A DNA stretch of 64,000 nt from Actinostola sp. cb2023 (GCA_033675265.1 JAUJYZ010000783.1:1-64000); one strand, 5' to 3'; shown: positions 1-11,356, counted from the first letter of the stretch. Numbers and translations: made by a program. Notes: generated from the sequence alone by a model not told the origin.

Positions 1-689
1 CTCAAAATGTGCGTAAATGACAACATGTTTTTACTGTGAATTCACATATATTATTATCTTAAGAATAGAAATAGAAAAATCAACGCTATACGACGTTTTC
101 GATGTCGCAGACACCATTATCAAGTGAAACTTGTTAAAGAAGAATAAAATTAAATTTAAGCAAAGTTGCAGTTCCCCCATGGGTATACTAAACTAAATCT
201 ATATATTATCTTAACTGTAATATAAGATAGTTTTTGATAGCTTTAAAATTTGATGGGGCAAAATAGAATTTGAAGAGCTCGGTTGTAGCGATTTTCACAG
301 CGAGTGTGACCTTGTTGTCACGGTCAGATGGGATAACTGTGTTTAAAACTCTAATACGTATGCTCCAAACACATTTTTACCGTGAAAGTGAAAATCCGAA
401 TCAGCGATAAATTTCCGTTATTTTGGTATACGACACGTATCGGTCTTTTCTGTTATTGTTGATGGTATTTTGTGTGGCGGTGGAGGCATTTGGAGAATCG
501 TGTTTGATGGCTCAAATCTTCAGATTCTTCGAGCAATACACGTACGGTTTGCTCTCTATTTGTCGAAGCGACCGCTGTGACAGAACACAGTGAAGGGTTT
601 ATTCGATTGCCGGAATTATCTACGACTGTCGGATATACTGGATGCTAGCTAGAGCAAATGTTCAAGTTTATGGGCAATGAGTTGGATAT
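1..689. other. Intergenic, no gene seen
   Basis: No ORF of note, no splice-like coding block and no obvious terminal repeat. The sequence is AT-rich and leads directly into the GA-rich array. Confidence 0.6.
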
Positions 690-694
690 GAATT

Positions 695-1798
695 TTTAGA
701 ACACAGAGAAAGGAGAGAGGAAAGAGAAAGGAGAGAGGAGAGAGGAAAGAGAAAGGAGAAAGGAGAGAGGAAGAGAAAGGAGAGAGGAGAGAGGAAGAGA
801 AAGGAGAGAGGAGAGAGGAAGAGAAAGGAGAGAGGAGACAGGAAGAGAAAGGAGAGAGGAGAGAGGAAGAGAGAGAGAGAGAAGAGGAGAGGAGAGAGGA
901 GAGAGGAAGAGAAAGGAGGAGAGAGGAAGAGGAAAGGAGAGAGGAGAGAGGAAGAGAAAGGAGAGAGGAAGAGAGAGGAAGAGAAAGGAGAGAGGAAGAG
1001 AGAGGAAGAGAAAGGAGAGAAGAAGAGAAAGGAAGAGAAAGGAGAGAGGAAGAGAAAGGAGAGAGGAAGAGAGAGGAAGAGAAACGAGAGATGAAGAGAA
1101 AGGAGAGAGGAGAGAGGAAGAGAAAGGAGAGAGGAGAGAGGAGGAGAAAGGAGAGAGGACGAGAAAGGAAAGAGGAGGAGAAAGGAGAGAGGACGAGAAA
1201 GGAGAGAGGAGAGAGGAGAGAGGAAAAAAAAGGAGAGGAGGAGAAAGGAGGAGAGAGGAAGAGAAGGAGAGAGGAAGAGAGGAAGAGAAAGGAAGAGAGG
1301 AGAGGAAGAGAGAGAGAGAGGAAGAGAGAAGGGAGGAGAGAGGAAGAGAGAAGGGAGGAGAAGGGAGAGAGGAGAGAGGAGAGAGGAGAGAGGAGAGAGG
1401 AGAGAGGAGAGAGGAGAGAGGAGAGAGGGAGAGAGGAGAGAGGAGAGAGGAGAGAGGAGAGAGGAGAGAGGAGAGAGAGAGGAGAGAGGAGGAGAGGAGA
1501 GAGGAGAGAGGAGGGAGGAGGGAGGAGGGAGGAGAGAGGAGGTGAGGAGAGGAGGAGGAGAGGAGGAGGAGAGGTGGAGAGGAGAGGTAGAGGAGGAGAG
1601 GTGGAGAGGAGAGGAGAGGAGAGAGGTGGAGAGGAGAGGAGGAGAGGAGAGGAGGAGAGGAGGACAGGAGGAGAGGAGAGGGAGGAGAGGAGGACAGGAG
1701 GAGAGGTGAGGAGGAGAGGAGGACAGGAGGAGAGGTGGAGAGGAGGAGAGGAGGAGAGGAGGAGAGGAGGAGAGGAGGAGAGGAGGAGAGGAGAGAGC
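695..1798. repeat. GA-rich purine microsatellite/minisatellite, ~1.1 kb
   Basis: The plus strand is almost pure purine. It is built from interlocking GGAGAGA, GGAAGAGAAA and GGAGGAGA units that change composition along the array: GAAAGGAGAGAGGA-like units on the left, GAGAGGAGAGAG in the middle and GGAGGAGAGG on the right. Long open frames on both strands (Arg/Glu/Gly or Ser/Leu/Pro only) are a by-product of the absence of stop codons. Such polypurine-polypyrimidine mirror tracts can form triplex DNA; that is general knowledge and not shown here. Confidence 0.95.
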
Positions 1799-1931
1799 AC
1801 CTTTATTTCAATACGATATTTTCATAAGTTACAAAATTAAACTTCTTTACATGAAAAGTCGTATATTAGAAAATCTATAAAAATAATCATAATCAATATA
1901 TGTGCATCAACTGATTAAAAAAGAGGAGAGT

Positions 1932-2478
1932 ATTATCCATCGATCAGACACTGCTCTCCAATCCAAGGTAAACTCATGCAATAAATTAATTAAACGTTTC
2001 TGCAATCAACGTGGATGGTCATTCATAAACAATGACAATATCAGTTCTGAGTTACATCTCAAATCAAGAGTTACCATTTAAATAAGACCGGTTCAGGGCT
2101 ATTAGCTAAAAACTTAACAGACTATATAAATAGTAATCATTGACGGTCTGTCTACTTGTCCCTCCCCCTTTAAACCAGTCTGTCAATCAGACGGTAATTC
2201 CTAGAGTTAGGGGTTTTAAGATGGCGAGCCTAAATATTGTTAGTTTACCTTTACATATTGATCCATTCCTGACCATCTAGTGGCTGTTGAGGGTACGCTA
2301 TTTTAAGAAAGGATAGGAATCGATTTGGAGGAGGTGTATGCATTTTTATCTTCGTTGTAATCTCAATTTTAAGCGAAGACATACCCTTTGTGGTGACCAA
2401 TATGAAATTATTAATATAGATATTAAAAAACCAAAGAGTAAACCATTTAATTTAACTGCCTTCTATCGTCCTCCAAAT
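1932..2478 (+). mobile_element. CR1/L2-like LINE fragment (ORF1 end and start of endonuclease)
   Basis: Broken coding traces on the plus strand resemble a non-LTR retrotransposon junction. Near 1950-2145 is an ORF1-type C-terminal stretch ending in HLNKTGSGLLAKNL, preceded in another frame by a FINNDNI-like segment. Near 2398-2478 is a short endonuclease-like segment with IDIKKPKSKPF and a terminal FYRPP, the APE-endonuclease signature of CR1/L2 LINEs. Several frameshifts and stops separate the pieces and the rest of ORF2 is missing, so this is a dead truncated copy. The family assignment is by recall of the motif pattern. Confidence 0.5.
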
Positions 2479-2578
2479 TGTGTTTAATTTAATTACCAAC
2501 AAGAGGAACCAGTGCGATTCGATAGTCGCAAAACAAGATGGCGTATTGTTTTACTTTTCGTGTCTCTCGCTTGTCCAG

Positions 2579-5390
2579 GATAGAAAACGCAAACGAAGTG
2601 ATGTTAAAGATACCACGCCTGATAAAGAGCCCGAGGGAAACCCAGATAATTCTCAGGATGAGAATGTCGACGAGCCGGCTCCAATTTATCCCTCGATCAA
2701 CTATTGGATAGCTTACGTTGAAGTTGGAGACGTCAAGTTCGAAAAGCAAATATTTGCTAAACTACTAAATGCCCAGCTTGACATCAGTGAAATCAAGACC
2801 ATAAAAGCACGAAACAAGTCCAACCCAAGAGATGTTATAACAGCTACACTTATGACGTGCGTACAAGATCACAATAATTACCACGTAAAGGAAATGATGC
2901 GTAAATCCTTATCTTACTGCACTGAAAAGCTGATGGATGTATTGCTCGTCAACAGTGCTGTCCCTTTCATGTGCTCACACGATTCTGGTGCAACGGCAAG
3001 ACAGTGTCCCATGCGCATCGTGATTTGCCATCAAACTAGCACGGAGTCCATTTCCCAAGCAGCTGCTGGATTAACAAAGCTTGGTTGTGATGTACAGGTT
3101 AGTTAGTTAACGCTGTCTTTGAATTGTTTTTGTAATGTTAATTTCCTTCTTTCTTTTACTTGACTCGATTTCACTTTATTGCAGTTAATGGAATGTTCAA
3201 GTCTGCCGGGAAACTTGCAAGTTGCAACAACTGGAGTTGATGAGATGACACCTGAACCAAGTAACAAGCTTGTTGGTATCATCAGTACAGTTGAAAAGGT
3301 GTTCAACTGTCTAGATTGTAAACTATACAGAGGAGATGTGTACTGTAAACCAAGGCACTCGGCATATGCATATGTTTATTACAAAACCCTGGATGCCTTC
3401 CTAAATTACTTAACAGCAAACCGACAACTTGCAGAAGATTTAGTTGGTAATATTCCAGCTGTCAGCAACATTCTTGCAAGTGACGACTGTGTGATCATTC
3501 CTCAGCTCAAAATCGACTTCAACCTCATCGAAGTGTTACCCACTGGAACGTGTTTCAATATCGCTGAAAAACGTTTCCTGACCAATGCCATCGATGACAA
3601 CCAATTGGGGAAATTTCCATCCCAACAGAGTCCCTCAACCGAAACTGTTCATCAAGTGTTTGGACAATTCTTTTGAAGACGAACAAACGAAGAAAGATTG
3701 TTTGCGCAAGTACTATTAGTGTTTGTGTAGTGGAAGATTTGAAACACAAGACCCGTCATTGGACCCAAAGACAGTGGCAAAACTTCTTGGGTTGCACCGT
3801 TTCAAGGGATCATTCCTTTAAGCCGAATCGCTACAATCACGAGAGAAAAATAGTTCAGCACACAATGCATCAGTGACAACATCCAATTAGTGTTATGGAC
3901 GAGTGGACATCCGACTCATTAGATGTAGAAACTGCCAAGAAATTCCTACAAGGTGGTCTTTATGTGGCATCAGTAAAGCATAAACGTCCAACCACATCCA
4001 TCCTCAAGTGTCCATTCTTCATTACCACCCAACAGATGCCTGATTTTGGTGAAGTGGACAACTCTAGAAGTCTAGAAGAGCCAGTTGCACGAGCAAACGA
4101 CTGGTTGCGCAAACACTGCATGCAAGTGTTTCATTTTGTAGCAGATGCATTAGTGGATGAACCACTATTTAGGTAACTCATACATGATGCACGAGCCAAT
4201 CTATTTTAATCATTTTGTTTTAATCATTGTGTTTTGTTGTTATATTTCTTTCTATTAATTATTCTTATATAGTGATGACGAAGATGACAGTTTTGGTGAC
4301 GGTTCAGTGTAGAGCGAATTCGCGAAGAACAAAGAAGATCTTCTGGATTTGAAACAGATTGAAAGCTTGGATCTGATATCGACACCGGTGAATAGATGCG
4401 CAAAAGATGACACATTCGACCCACTACACAATGTCACTAAAGAAGATATGGCTGGAGCAATAGCACTGGCGGCTGAACTCGAGCCGGAAACATACGGAAT
4501 AAGCCAGTTCACGCTGTCGGCCGCCATTTTGAATTGGGGCAAACGCGGCAAAATTGATAGAAATCTGGATCACTTTGACTTGCCGTAACTCCGCTCGATT
4601 TCGTTGGATTTTCAAATTTTAAACTTCGATAATCAGCAGGCATGCATATGAGTTGTTGGAGTGAAAATAAGACCAATGTAGGTGTTTTAACAACCTTTTA
4701 CGAGTCAATCTTCTTTTCACGAATGGATCTTAAAATTTCGAGCTAATTTGCATATTCACGTGCCGAACGTTTTATTTTGAAAACAAAAATCTTTTTTTCT
4801 CGATTTGTAGCCTTCCAATACCCATCATATTATAGGACATCAATAACAAAGAACACATCTTTTCTAAAATGGTATGTTTTTAAAAATCCAACGAAATCGA
4901 GCGGAGTTACGGCAAGTCAAAGTGATCCAGATTTCTATCAATTTTGCCGAGTTTGCCCCAATTCAAAATGGCGGCCGACAGCGTGAACTGGCTTATTGAC
5001 CACAAGTTCCAAATAACCAGCGGTCCAAACGATGATCCTGAATATCTTCGAGCGGTAATGCTGTTGATTTCCTGCAAATTACGAGCCATCGATCTGACTT
5101 CACTTCAAGAACGAAACTTACAAAGACTCCAGCAACAAAAGTACCAACAGCCCAACTCAGTCCTAGACGCATGGATGCTGCTCAGAGGAAAATGCCGCCG
5201 TCAATTTGGTCTTTCCAAACTGATTGACAGGTATCCAGGATTAAGAAAAGATATTCCTCAAGAATGTTTAGACACCGTCCATAACGACAACGAGTGTAAT
5301 GGCGAAGAGCGTGTTGATGATGAGGATGACGAGGAGGAGGAGTTTGAAGAGAACAAACAAGACGGGTATGAAAGATTTAATAGTAATTAA
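2579..5390 (+). pseudogene. Broken gene with SF3-type helicase P-loop (virus/replicon Rep-like)
   Basis: Exon 1 probably begins after an acceptor at 2577-2578 and ends at a GT at 3098. Intron 3098-3184 joins in phase 0 to the exon from 3185. Downstream in the same frame, past a stop at 3674-3676, a Walker A motif (GPKDSGKT) sits at 3761-3784. A Walker B-like MDEW follows at about 3892-3906 one frame over, then a 'KHKRP...PFFITTQQ' sensor-like block to about 4040. A second intron (4173-4272) leads to an acidic exon with a TAG at 4310-4312. The frame is then split by an inverted-repeat element, and the tail (about 4998-5390) ends in an acidic DDEDDEEEE run. Walker A, MDEW and the F-I-T-T segment in this order match superfamily 3 helicases (parvovirus NS1, papillomavirus E1 and relatives). 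No HUH nickase motif was found upstream. At least three stops and one frameshift make it non-functional. A viral or transposon origin is inferred. Confidence 0.55.
4498..4997. mobile_element. 500-bp element with ~120-bp terminal inverted repeats
   Basis: The left arm (4498-4616) is the reverse complement of the right arm (4878-4997) with few mismatches. The outer ends read AATAAGCCAGTTCACG on the left and its complement on the right. The centre (about 4617-4877) is AT-rich and non-coding. It interrupts the helicase-like reading frame, with coding-like sequence resuming right after it. No convincing direct target duplication was found, so the superfamily is unknown. Confidence 0.75.
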
Positions 5391-5643
5391 ATTCGCGAGC
5401 AGCGAAACTAATCTTGACGGAGTTTCTGTGTCATGTGTGGTCGTGTGGGATCTGGACACTTATGTGTTTGCAACGAGAGTCTCGACTGCATTTCACGGAG
5501 TTTGTGGGTTTGTTTAGATGATTTTTGTGAGCCCACGGTACTTTTGATCAACACACACTCACACCACGTTCAATCGACCGCATGTCTTCTGTTACTAGCC
5601 TGGTTGAAGTGTCGTTTATTTTTCGCTGATTCAAGCCAGGTAA
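5391..5643. other. Spacer between the helicase-like pseudogene and the Helitron ORF
   Basis: No supported coding sequence. It may contain the 5' end of the Helitron, but no terminus could be recognised. Confidence 0.4.
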
Positions 5644-5998
5644 GTGTTCGTTTTCTACAAATCTATTATGTCAAATGCAACTTTATTCATTGCTGGAAGC
5701 ATTCATCAAGGTCACGAACAATTTAGTGACATTTCAAGGGGAAGACAATGTTCTTTTATGAGTTTTTCAGCGCTGTTGTGTGCTCAGTCACGTCCAGTTC
5801 CACAATGGAGTACTTCTACAGTCGATCAAATATTGACCGAAGGAGACAGCATGTACTTGAATGCTTTTGAAAGACACAGTATCCCAGATACAGAGACGCT
5901 GTCACTGACCTATCTGCCTGATCGAGCTCGTTGGTCTTCGCCAAACCAATCGCCCGTTGGCGTTGAAGCAAACAAACCAAACCAATCGCCCACTGAGG
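5644..5998 (+). pseudogene. Deubiquitinase-like domain, N-terminal half (catalytic Cys)
   Basis: The ORF contains 'GSIHQGHEQF', 'SRGRQCSFMSF' and, further on, 'QILTEGDSMYLNAF'. This Gln...Cys plus 'D.IL..GD.LY' layout matches cysteine peptidases of the herpesvirus tegument-protease/ubiquitin-hydrolase type, also found in invertebrate Helitron-like elements. The presumed nucleophile Cys codon is at 5749-5751. The frame runs into a low-complexity 'NQSPTEA' linker and is cut at 5998 by the Mutator-like insertion. The His/Asp half lies 4.9 kb downstream. The family assignment is by motif pattern and is not tested. Confidence 0.55.
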
Positions 5999-6716
5999 CA
6001 TTCTCGTACCCAGAGCTCCTCGGTCGGTCGTTCCTTCTCCCGTCGGTGGCTCTGGTAACAGCCATTTCTAGGCCGATGCTGATTGGTCCAAATGTCCGCG
6101 CATGCGCGACTTTCATTTGAAACTGCTCAATCGTGATTGGTCAATCTATAACGATGCTCGGAGCTTTTTAGAAGAGAATCCTCTGCGCATAGGTATAACA
6201 CACAAAGCTGACTCTTTTTCTAACGGGCTCAGATGGATTTTCAAAATGGCGGACGGTCTGAATGGTGGTCATTGCTACTATTTTCCGCTAAGAAACTGCA
6301 ATGATTTTACTGGTCACAAAGAAAAACACACAAGTTTGGTTCTGTACTTGTTTTCGCTTCTCTTCTGTCGAGGCAAGTGATTAATTTACGCTATAAATTA
6401 CCTCCTTCAACAACGGACTACGATACCGTTGAGACAGAACAAAATCAGTTGGCTTCGTTTCGGGTTCCATTGCAAAAAAATAAGTATCCATATAAAATGT
6501 CGTGTTTTTGTGAATGTTAAAAGAGTACAGAACAAGATTGGTGGGGTGTATTTTCTTCCCTTCTCAGTAAATGTGCAGATAAAAGTACAATCTTGTAAAG
6601 ACTAATAAATTACTTGCCATATCATGTTGTTGTATTTGAGCCTTAATACCCTGTGTATCATTTGCCCTATTTTTCCCCAAGGCAGACTCAGTGAAGTCTA
6701 TTGATGAGAAATATTT
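5999..6716 (+). repeat. Left terminal inverted repeat of the 4.9-kb MULE-like element
   Basis: Reverse complement of 10209-10925 with very few differences (for example the Helitron-side ORF copies differ at one residue, P/L). It contains the CATTCTCGTACCCAGAG end and a GCGCATGCGC-containing block near 6095-6110. It ends internally near 'GATGAGAAATATT'. Confidence 0.9.
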
Positions 6717-7974
6717 CAGCATATTTCGTGTATCAGTAGTATTCTACATATAAGCTTATAATACATATATTTTAACATATTTTATATTTTAGCTTTCTTT
6801 CTTTCTTTCCTAATATATTAAGTTAGCCTGTTTTGAAGATGTAGAAATGCTTCATTAAACCGTTATTATTATTTTATTATTATTAAAAGGCTGTATGCAT
6901 TCTTATTTTTGAGAGGGGAAGTACACTATGCTGTTGTTATCCCCTTGATTATATTTTATAAATAGAGGTTTAGTCGGCTAAGCATTGAATACGACTATAA
7001 TACTGTGTAGTAAAAATTCACAGCCGTATTAGATGCTTAGCCGGTTAATAAATTGTTTATTATATATTTTGTCAAAGAAACGCACGCTAGCCAAAACTGT
7101 AGAATTTCTCAGTGACGCTGATTGGTTAATTTTCATCACACGATTGTGCATGATTGATTGGAAAGCCAGTTTGAAGTAACCACACAAAATACGGTCCCAT
7201 ATTTCGTGTGCTCTCGTGCATATTTCGTGCATTCTTTGACACAAAATACAATAAAGTAAAATATTTAACTTCACCTAGTGGGTACTGATCAGCATTACAT
7301 GCAAAAATATAAAAGGACCTGTGAAGCACATTTTGGTCTAGGCCAGCCTGTGTTCTCTAAGGTTACTACAAATAAGAAGTCAACCTGGCCTCGGGACAAT
7401 TCAATGACACTTTTACAACTGTAATTTACAAGTGTAGCCATTGTTCTTGTAAAAGTTTTATTGAAAAGTGTCTGATTGGGAGGGTGGGGTAAATTTCAGC
7501 CTGCAGTTTCTAAATATACTTGCTTTTGCATAGCACGCTCAATTCTGGGTGTCCTCTTGTTTTATTCAAGAGTGTCATAAACATCTACATGTAATAAAAA
7601 TAAATACTTCAATTTCCTTAATTTGCATACTCTTTCTGCAATCCTGCACCTTTGTGTCACTGTCTACCCTACTACATGTAGCAGAGTTTTTTCTACTCAC
7701 CAGGAAAGAGGCACAGGGTAGCCACTGTCATGCACTTTATTGAAAAATCTCCAAATAAGTCTTAGACATAATGACCCTCTCTTTCCCTCTTTCCTTTCCC
7801 TCTGATTAAAGTGAAATACAAATGTTTATCTTAGCTACAATATCTAACCATGCAACTAGGAAAGGCTTTCTCAGTGAAATTTCTTTGAAAATACGGGCTG
7901 TGGTTGCATGGTTAAATAATAGTAATTACATTGTCAAAATGGATTTCTTGCAATAGTCCCTTTTCGCGTTCACA

Positions 7975-8215
7975 GATCCCCCAGAAACTGCTGTACTTAT
8001 TGATATCAGACGCATTTGTACAGGGTTAGCCTCGAGTCAGTGAAAATTATCAAATACAATGTATCAACAAGAACACGAAAAAATGTTTACATGAAACAAT
8101 AGAAACATTTTTGAATTGCACGGACTGTTTTCTGAATCGAGGCTAACCCTGTAGTAAATGCGTCTTTTGTCAAGGACAGCGGTCATCTCTAAACAACGTG
8201 AAACTGGAGTATTTG
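7975..8215. repeat. Inverted-repeat MITE, copy 1 (relative at 45473-45722)
   Basis: The two halves share complementary blocks around AGACGCATTTG, GGTTAGCCTCGA and their complements near 8125-8165. The right half continues as 'GTCAAGGACAGCGGTC'. A second copy with the same blocks in the same order is at 45473-45722. Size is about 240 bp with no coding content. Ends and target duplication are not resolved. Confidence 0.65.
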
Positions 8216-8268
8216 AAACTACAACAATAATATTATTATTGTCAAAAGTTGGAATCTACAATGTAGAA

Positions 8269-8337
8269 TAAATCTGAATAAATTATGAAATCTACAACAG
8301 TTTATTTGTAGATTTCATAATTTATACAGATTTATTA
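8269..8337. repeat. Short AT-rich hairpin
   Basis: An arm including AAATTATGAAATCTACAA is followed within a few bases by TTGTAGATTTCATAATTT, giving about 30-bp near-perfect arms. Function unknown; probably a foldback remnant. Confidence 0.7.
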
Positions 8338-8650
8338 TTTATTATTTTTACTGCACTTGCAGTCACATAATGGTTGGTGAAATATTTTGAGACAATTATA
8401 TCACATCCATCATTCCCTAATCTGCCAAAGAGCATGTTAGACACACTAAACATTGACATGTGAGAATGGAACAGTGGATGAAAGATGCAAGACAAACTGA
8501 CAAATAACCTAATGTTCCTTGGGATGCTACCTCTGACGATCAATCTAAGCCTGGATGATTATACATGTACCGTGTTAAGTTGGTCTTCTCTGAGGATAGT
8601 TATGATAATTAAAAAGTTGAATTAAATAACACAGAAAACAATGTCAAATA

Positions 8651-8724
8651 TTACACATCTTCTCTGATAGAGTCTATGTGTACCGGAAGTATGTTTCCAT
8701 TGGCATCCACCACTTCTGGTGTTT
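8651..8724 (-). CDS. Possible terminal coding exon inside the MULE-like element
   Basis: On the minus strand, an acceptor-like TTTTTAG precedes an open stretch that reads 'TPEVVDANGNILPVHIDSI' and ends in a stop at 8651-8653. The composition looks coding rather than random AT-rich DNA. No companion exons could be identified. It could be a captured host fragment (Pack-MULE-like) or the end of a lost transposase. Product unknown. Confidence 0.25.
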
Positions 8725-10208
8725 CTAAAAATATATTTAGTGAAATTAAGATATCCCAAGGGCAATACAGCGAGACTCCCTTGGCTCTGTCCCTTATGCC
8801 CTCTTGGAGTATTGAATTAAATTGATGAACAGGGCCCAGGGTTAAAATAGCTAACCTAGGTTAAAATATTAAGAATTAACACTAGGTTAGCGAATTTATC
8901 CCCGAGTTAGCGTTAACACGCTTTCGAACAACCGGGACCAGATGTCAAGCTACAGGATATCAATAATTATATATAAAGTATATATAATGTACAAGAAATA
9001 CTATTTAAAAAAATAGTATTACATACATGTACATTTTATGTACTTATTATAGTAGCTGAGTTTAATTATTGAAATCTGTAGGATTTTTTCTGTAAATGGC
9101 TGCAAGAAAAGCAAGAGTGTTACAAGAAATCCAGTGATTATTACTCAACATTCAACAGAATCCTGAGCCATTTCATAAATTAATGAAAGTATTAGCTTGG
9201 TATTACCTTACAAGTACATTGTAAGTTTTGGCATTAAAACAATATATAAATCATATTTTTTAGAGTTTTTATTTGGTTCTGCACATATATTACAGGAAAT
9301 GAAAACAAACTAAGCTAAATGAATGTCACTGTTTTACTATATTAGCAAATATGAAAAGAAAGTGCATAAATTCTATATGTAATTAACTGTAGGGTGTGTA
9401 CCAGTGGTGGTTAAAGTAGTAACAACATTTACAACTGTAAAAGTATCTATTTACAACCTCCCAGATCTGTGAAGCATGGCTGCATGGTGCAAAAAATATA
9501 AATTTATGTTTCGATCAACATCTGTCAGAGAGTTCAGAACATCAAATCTCCACTACTGGGTCAATTAAGACTGATTACACTAGGGGTATATCCTTAGTTA
9601 TAGCCTGCGTAGGCAGGCTCTAGGAAAAAGGGTGGTTCAATTAAGCTACCTTAGTTCCAAAATGTCAGATCTTATTTGTTCCTAAGGTATATAAGCAACC
9701 ATGAGTGTCTTGAGTCAGAATTATCATCTGATATTATGATGCAAAAATCATCACATGAGCAACATAGCACAATTATCACACAATTTATGTGGTGGTGGCA
9801 GCACATCATTTTTATGCCTAAAAGGTACCAACTCTAAAGTGACAAAAGCTACAACTGTCATTCCGGCTGTCATTATCTTATCTCGGGTCATTGATCTTGG
9901 GTATCTTATTTACTGACAAACACCCTAAATGGTACCGGCTTAGTCTCTTGTGGTCCTTTTAGATTTGTGTTACCCTAAGAGGGTGGTTCACCTTTTATAT
10001 GGATCCTTTTGTTCCATACGACCCCACAAGCTTTAGCTAAAATAAGTAATATCGTGTTTAAATAAAAGTTATTGAATTGTGTTGTAATTTCTGAAGACAA
10101 AGGGACTGCTGAAATTAAAATGCTTTAAAATAACTACTCTTCTACATGAGATAGTGTACTACATTTGTGTAGCTTCTCTCTCAAAAAGAAGAATGTAAAC
10201 AGCCTAAT

Positions 10209-10925
10209 AATATTTCTCATCAATAGACTTCACTGAGTCTGCCTTGGGGAAAAATAGGGCAAATGATACACAGGGTATTAAGGCTCAAATACAACAACAT
10301 GATATGGCAAGTAATTTATTAGTCTTTACAAGATTGTACTTTTATCTGCACATTTACTGAGAAGGGAAGAAAATACACCCCACCAATCTTGTTCTGTACT
10401 CTTTTAACATTCACAAAAACACGACATTTTATATGGATGCTTATTTTTTTGCAAAGGAACCCGAAACGAAGCCAACTGATTTTGTTCTGTCTCAACGGTA
10501 TCGTAGTCCGTTGTTGAAGGAGGTAATTTATAGCGTAAATTAATCACTTGCCTCGACAGAAGAGAAGCGAAAACAAGTACAGAACCAAACTTGTGTGTTT
10601 TTCTTTGTGACCAGTAAAATCATTGCAGTTTCTTAGCAGAAAATAGTAGCAATGACCACCATTCAGACCGTCCGCCATTTTGAAAATCCATCTGAGCCCG
10701 TTAGAAAAAGAGTCAGCTTTGTGTGTTATACCTATGCGCAGAGGATTCTCTTCTAAAAAGCTCCGAGCATCGTTATAGATTGACCAATCACGATTGAGCA
10801 GTTTCAAATGAAAGTCGCGCATGCGCGGACATTTGGACCAATCAGCATCGGCCTAGAAATGGCTGTTACCAGAGCCACCGATGGGAGAAGGAACGACCGA
10901 CCAAGGAGCTCTGGGTACGAGAATG
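10209..10925 (-). repeat. Right terminal inverted repeat of the 4.9-kb MULE-like element
   Basis: Reverse complement of the left repeat. It ends GGGTACGAGAATG at 10925 and is followed directly by the 9-bp duplication CCACTGAGG. Confidence 0.9.
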
Positions 10926-11356
10926 CCACTGAGGCAACTACTGAATCAAACAAATCGCCCACTGAGGCACAAACAAAAAACCAATCACCCATTGTGGTGA
11001 CAAATACCGATCTACCCATTGTGGTGAAGCCCATTGAGGCACAAATCAAAACAAACGACAACTCGTTGTGGTTGGTAAATTACAAAGAATTCTACCAAGG
11101 AAAACTCAATCGAGACGAGCATGAAAACGAGGCTCCATACTTAACTTTACATTCAGCCTTGATGAATGCTTTCAGTAATAATAATTATGCATTTATAATA
11201 TTAGAAGGTTATATTATGGCTTTAATGAAGACTGTAGATTGCATTTATGTGTTTGATTCCCATGCACGTAACTGTTTTGGTATGCCTCATCCAAATGGCA
11301 CTGCTGTTGTTATGAAATGTGCTGATATCAGTCAATTAGAACACTATTTATGCTGA
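10926..11356 (+). pseudogene. Deubiquitinase-like domain, C-terminal half (His/Asp)
   Basis: This continues the interrupted frame through a repeated 'SPTEA / NQSPIVV' linker into a folded region ending 'YAFIILEGYIMALMKT...IYVFDSHARN...GTAVVMKCADI'. The 'FDSH.RN' block (Asp codon 11255-11257, His codon 11261-11263) with a downstream 'G.AVV' is the typical C-terminal active-site half of the tegument-protease-type cysteine peptidases found in aquatic-animal Helitrons. Stop at 11354-11356. Together with 5644-5998 it forms one domain split by the insertion. Confidence 0.55.

Larger units (their letters stand above)
6717..10208. other. Interior of the MULE-like element, largely non-coding
   Basis: AT-rich, without an ORF above about 80 residues that looks conserved. 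It contains a hairpin MITE (7975-8215), a short perfect hairpin (8269-8337), a possible minus-strand terminal exon (8651-8724) and a partly palindromic block near 8829-8945. A short plus-strand reading frame from an ATG at 9096 ('MAARKARVLQEIQ') stops quickly and could be a decayed exon. No transposase was recognised. Confidence 0.6.
5999..10925. mobile_element. Mutator-like (MULE-type) element, 4.9 kb, non-autonomous
   Basis: It is flanked by a perfect 9-bp direct repeat CCACTGAGG (5990-5998 and 10926-10934). The ends are CATTCTCGTACC on the left and the exact complement on the right. The terminal inverted repeats are about 715 bp each, and a 92-residue ORF is carried in both, on opposite strands (6102-6380 plus, 10544-10822 minus). 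A 9-bp duplication with very long inverted repeats is characteristic of Mutator elements. The interior has no transposase-length ORF. It sits inside the Helitron deubiquitinase ORF, whose 'SPTEA' repeat linker continues in frame on the other side. The element is therefore younger than the Helitron. P-element-like or other families with 8-9 bp duplications are alternatives. Confidence 0.8.

Noticed and set aside
649..1840. Long ORFs on both strands (383 and 249 codons)
   Set aside because: They lie in the GA-rich repeat and consist only of Ser/Leu/Pro or Arg/Glu/Gly. Lack of stops is a composition effect.
6102..6380. 92-residue ORF repeated at 10544-10822
   Set aside because: It is simply the terminal inverted repeat read in both orientations; no conserved protein features.
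5999..10925. Possible LTR pair
   Set aside because: The two ~715-bp repeats are inverted, not direct, and the target duplication is 9 bp, so this is a TIR element.
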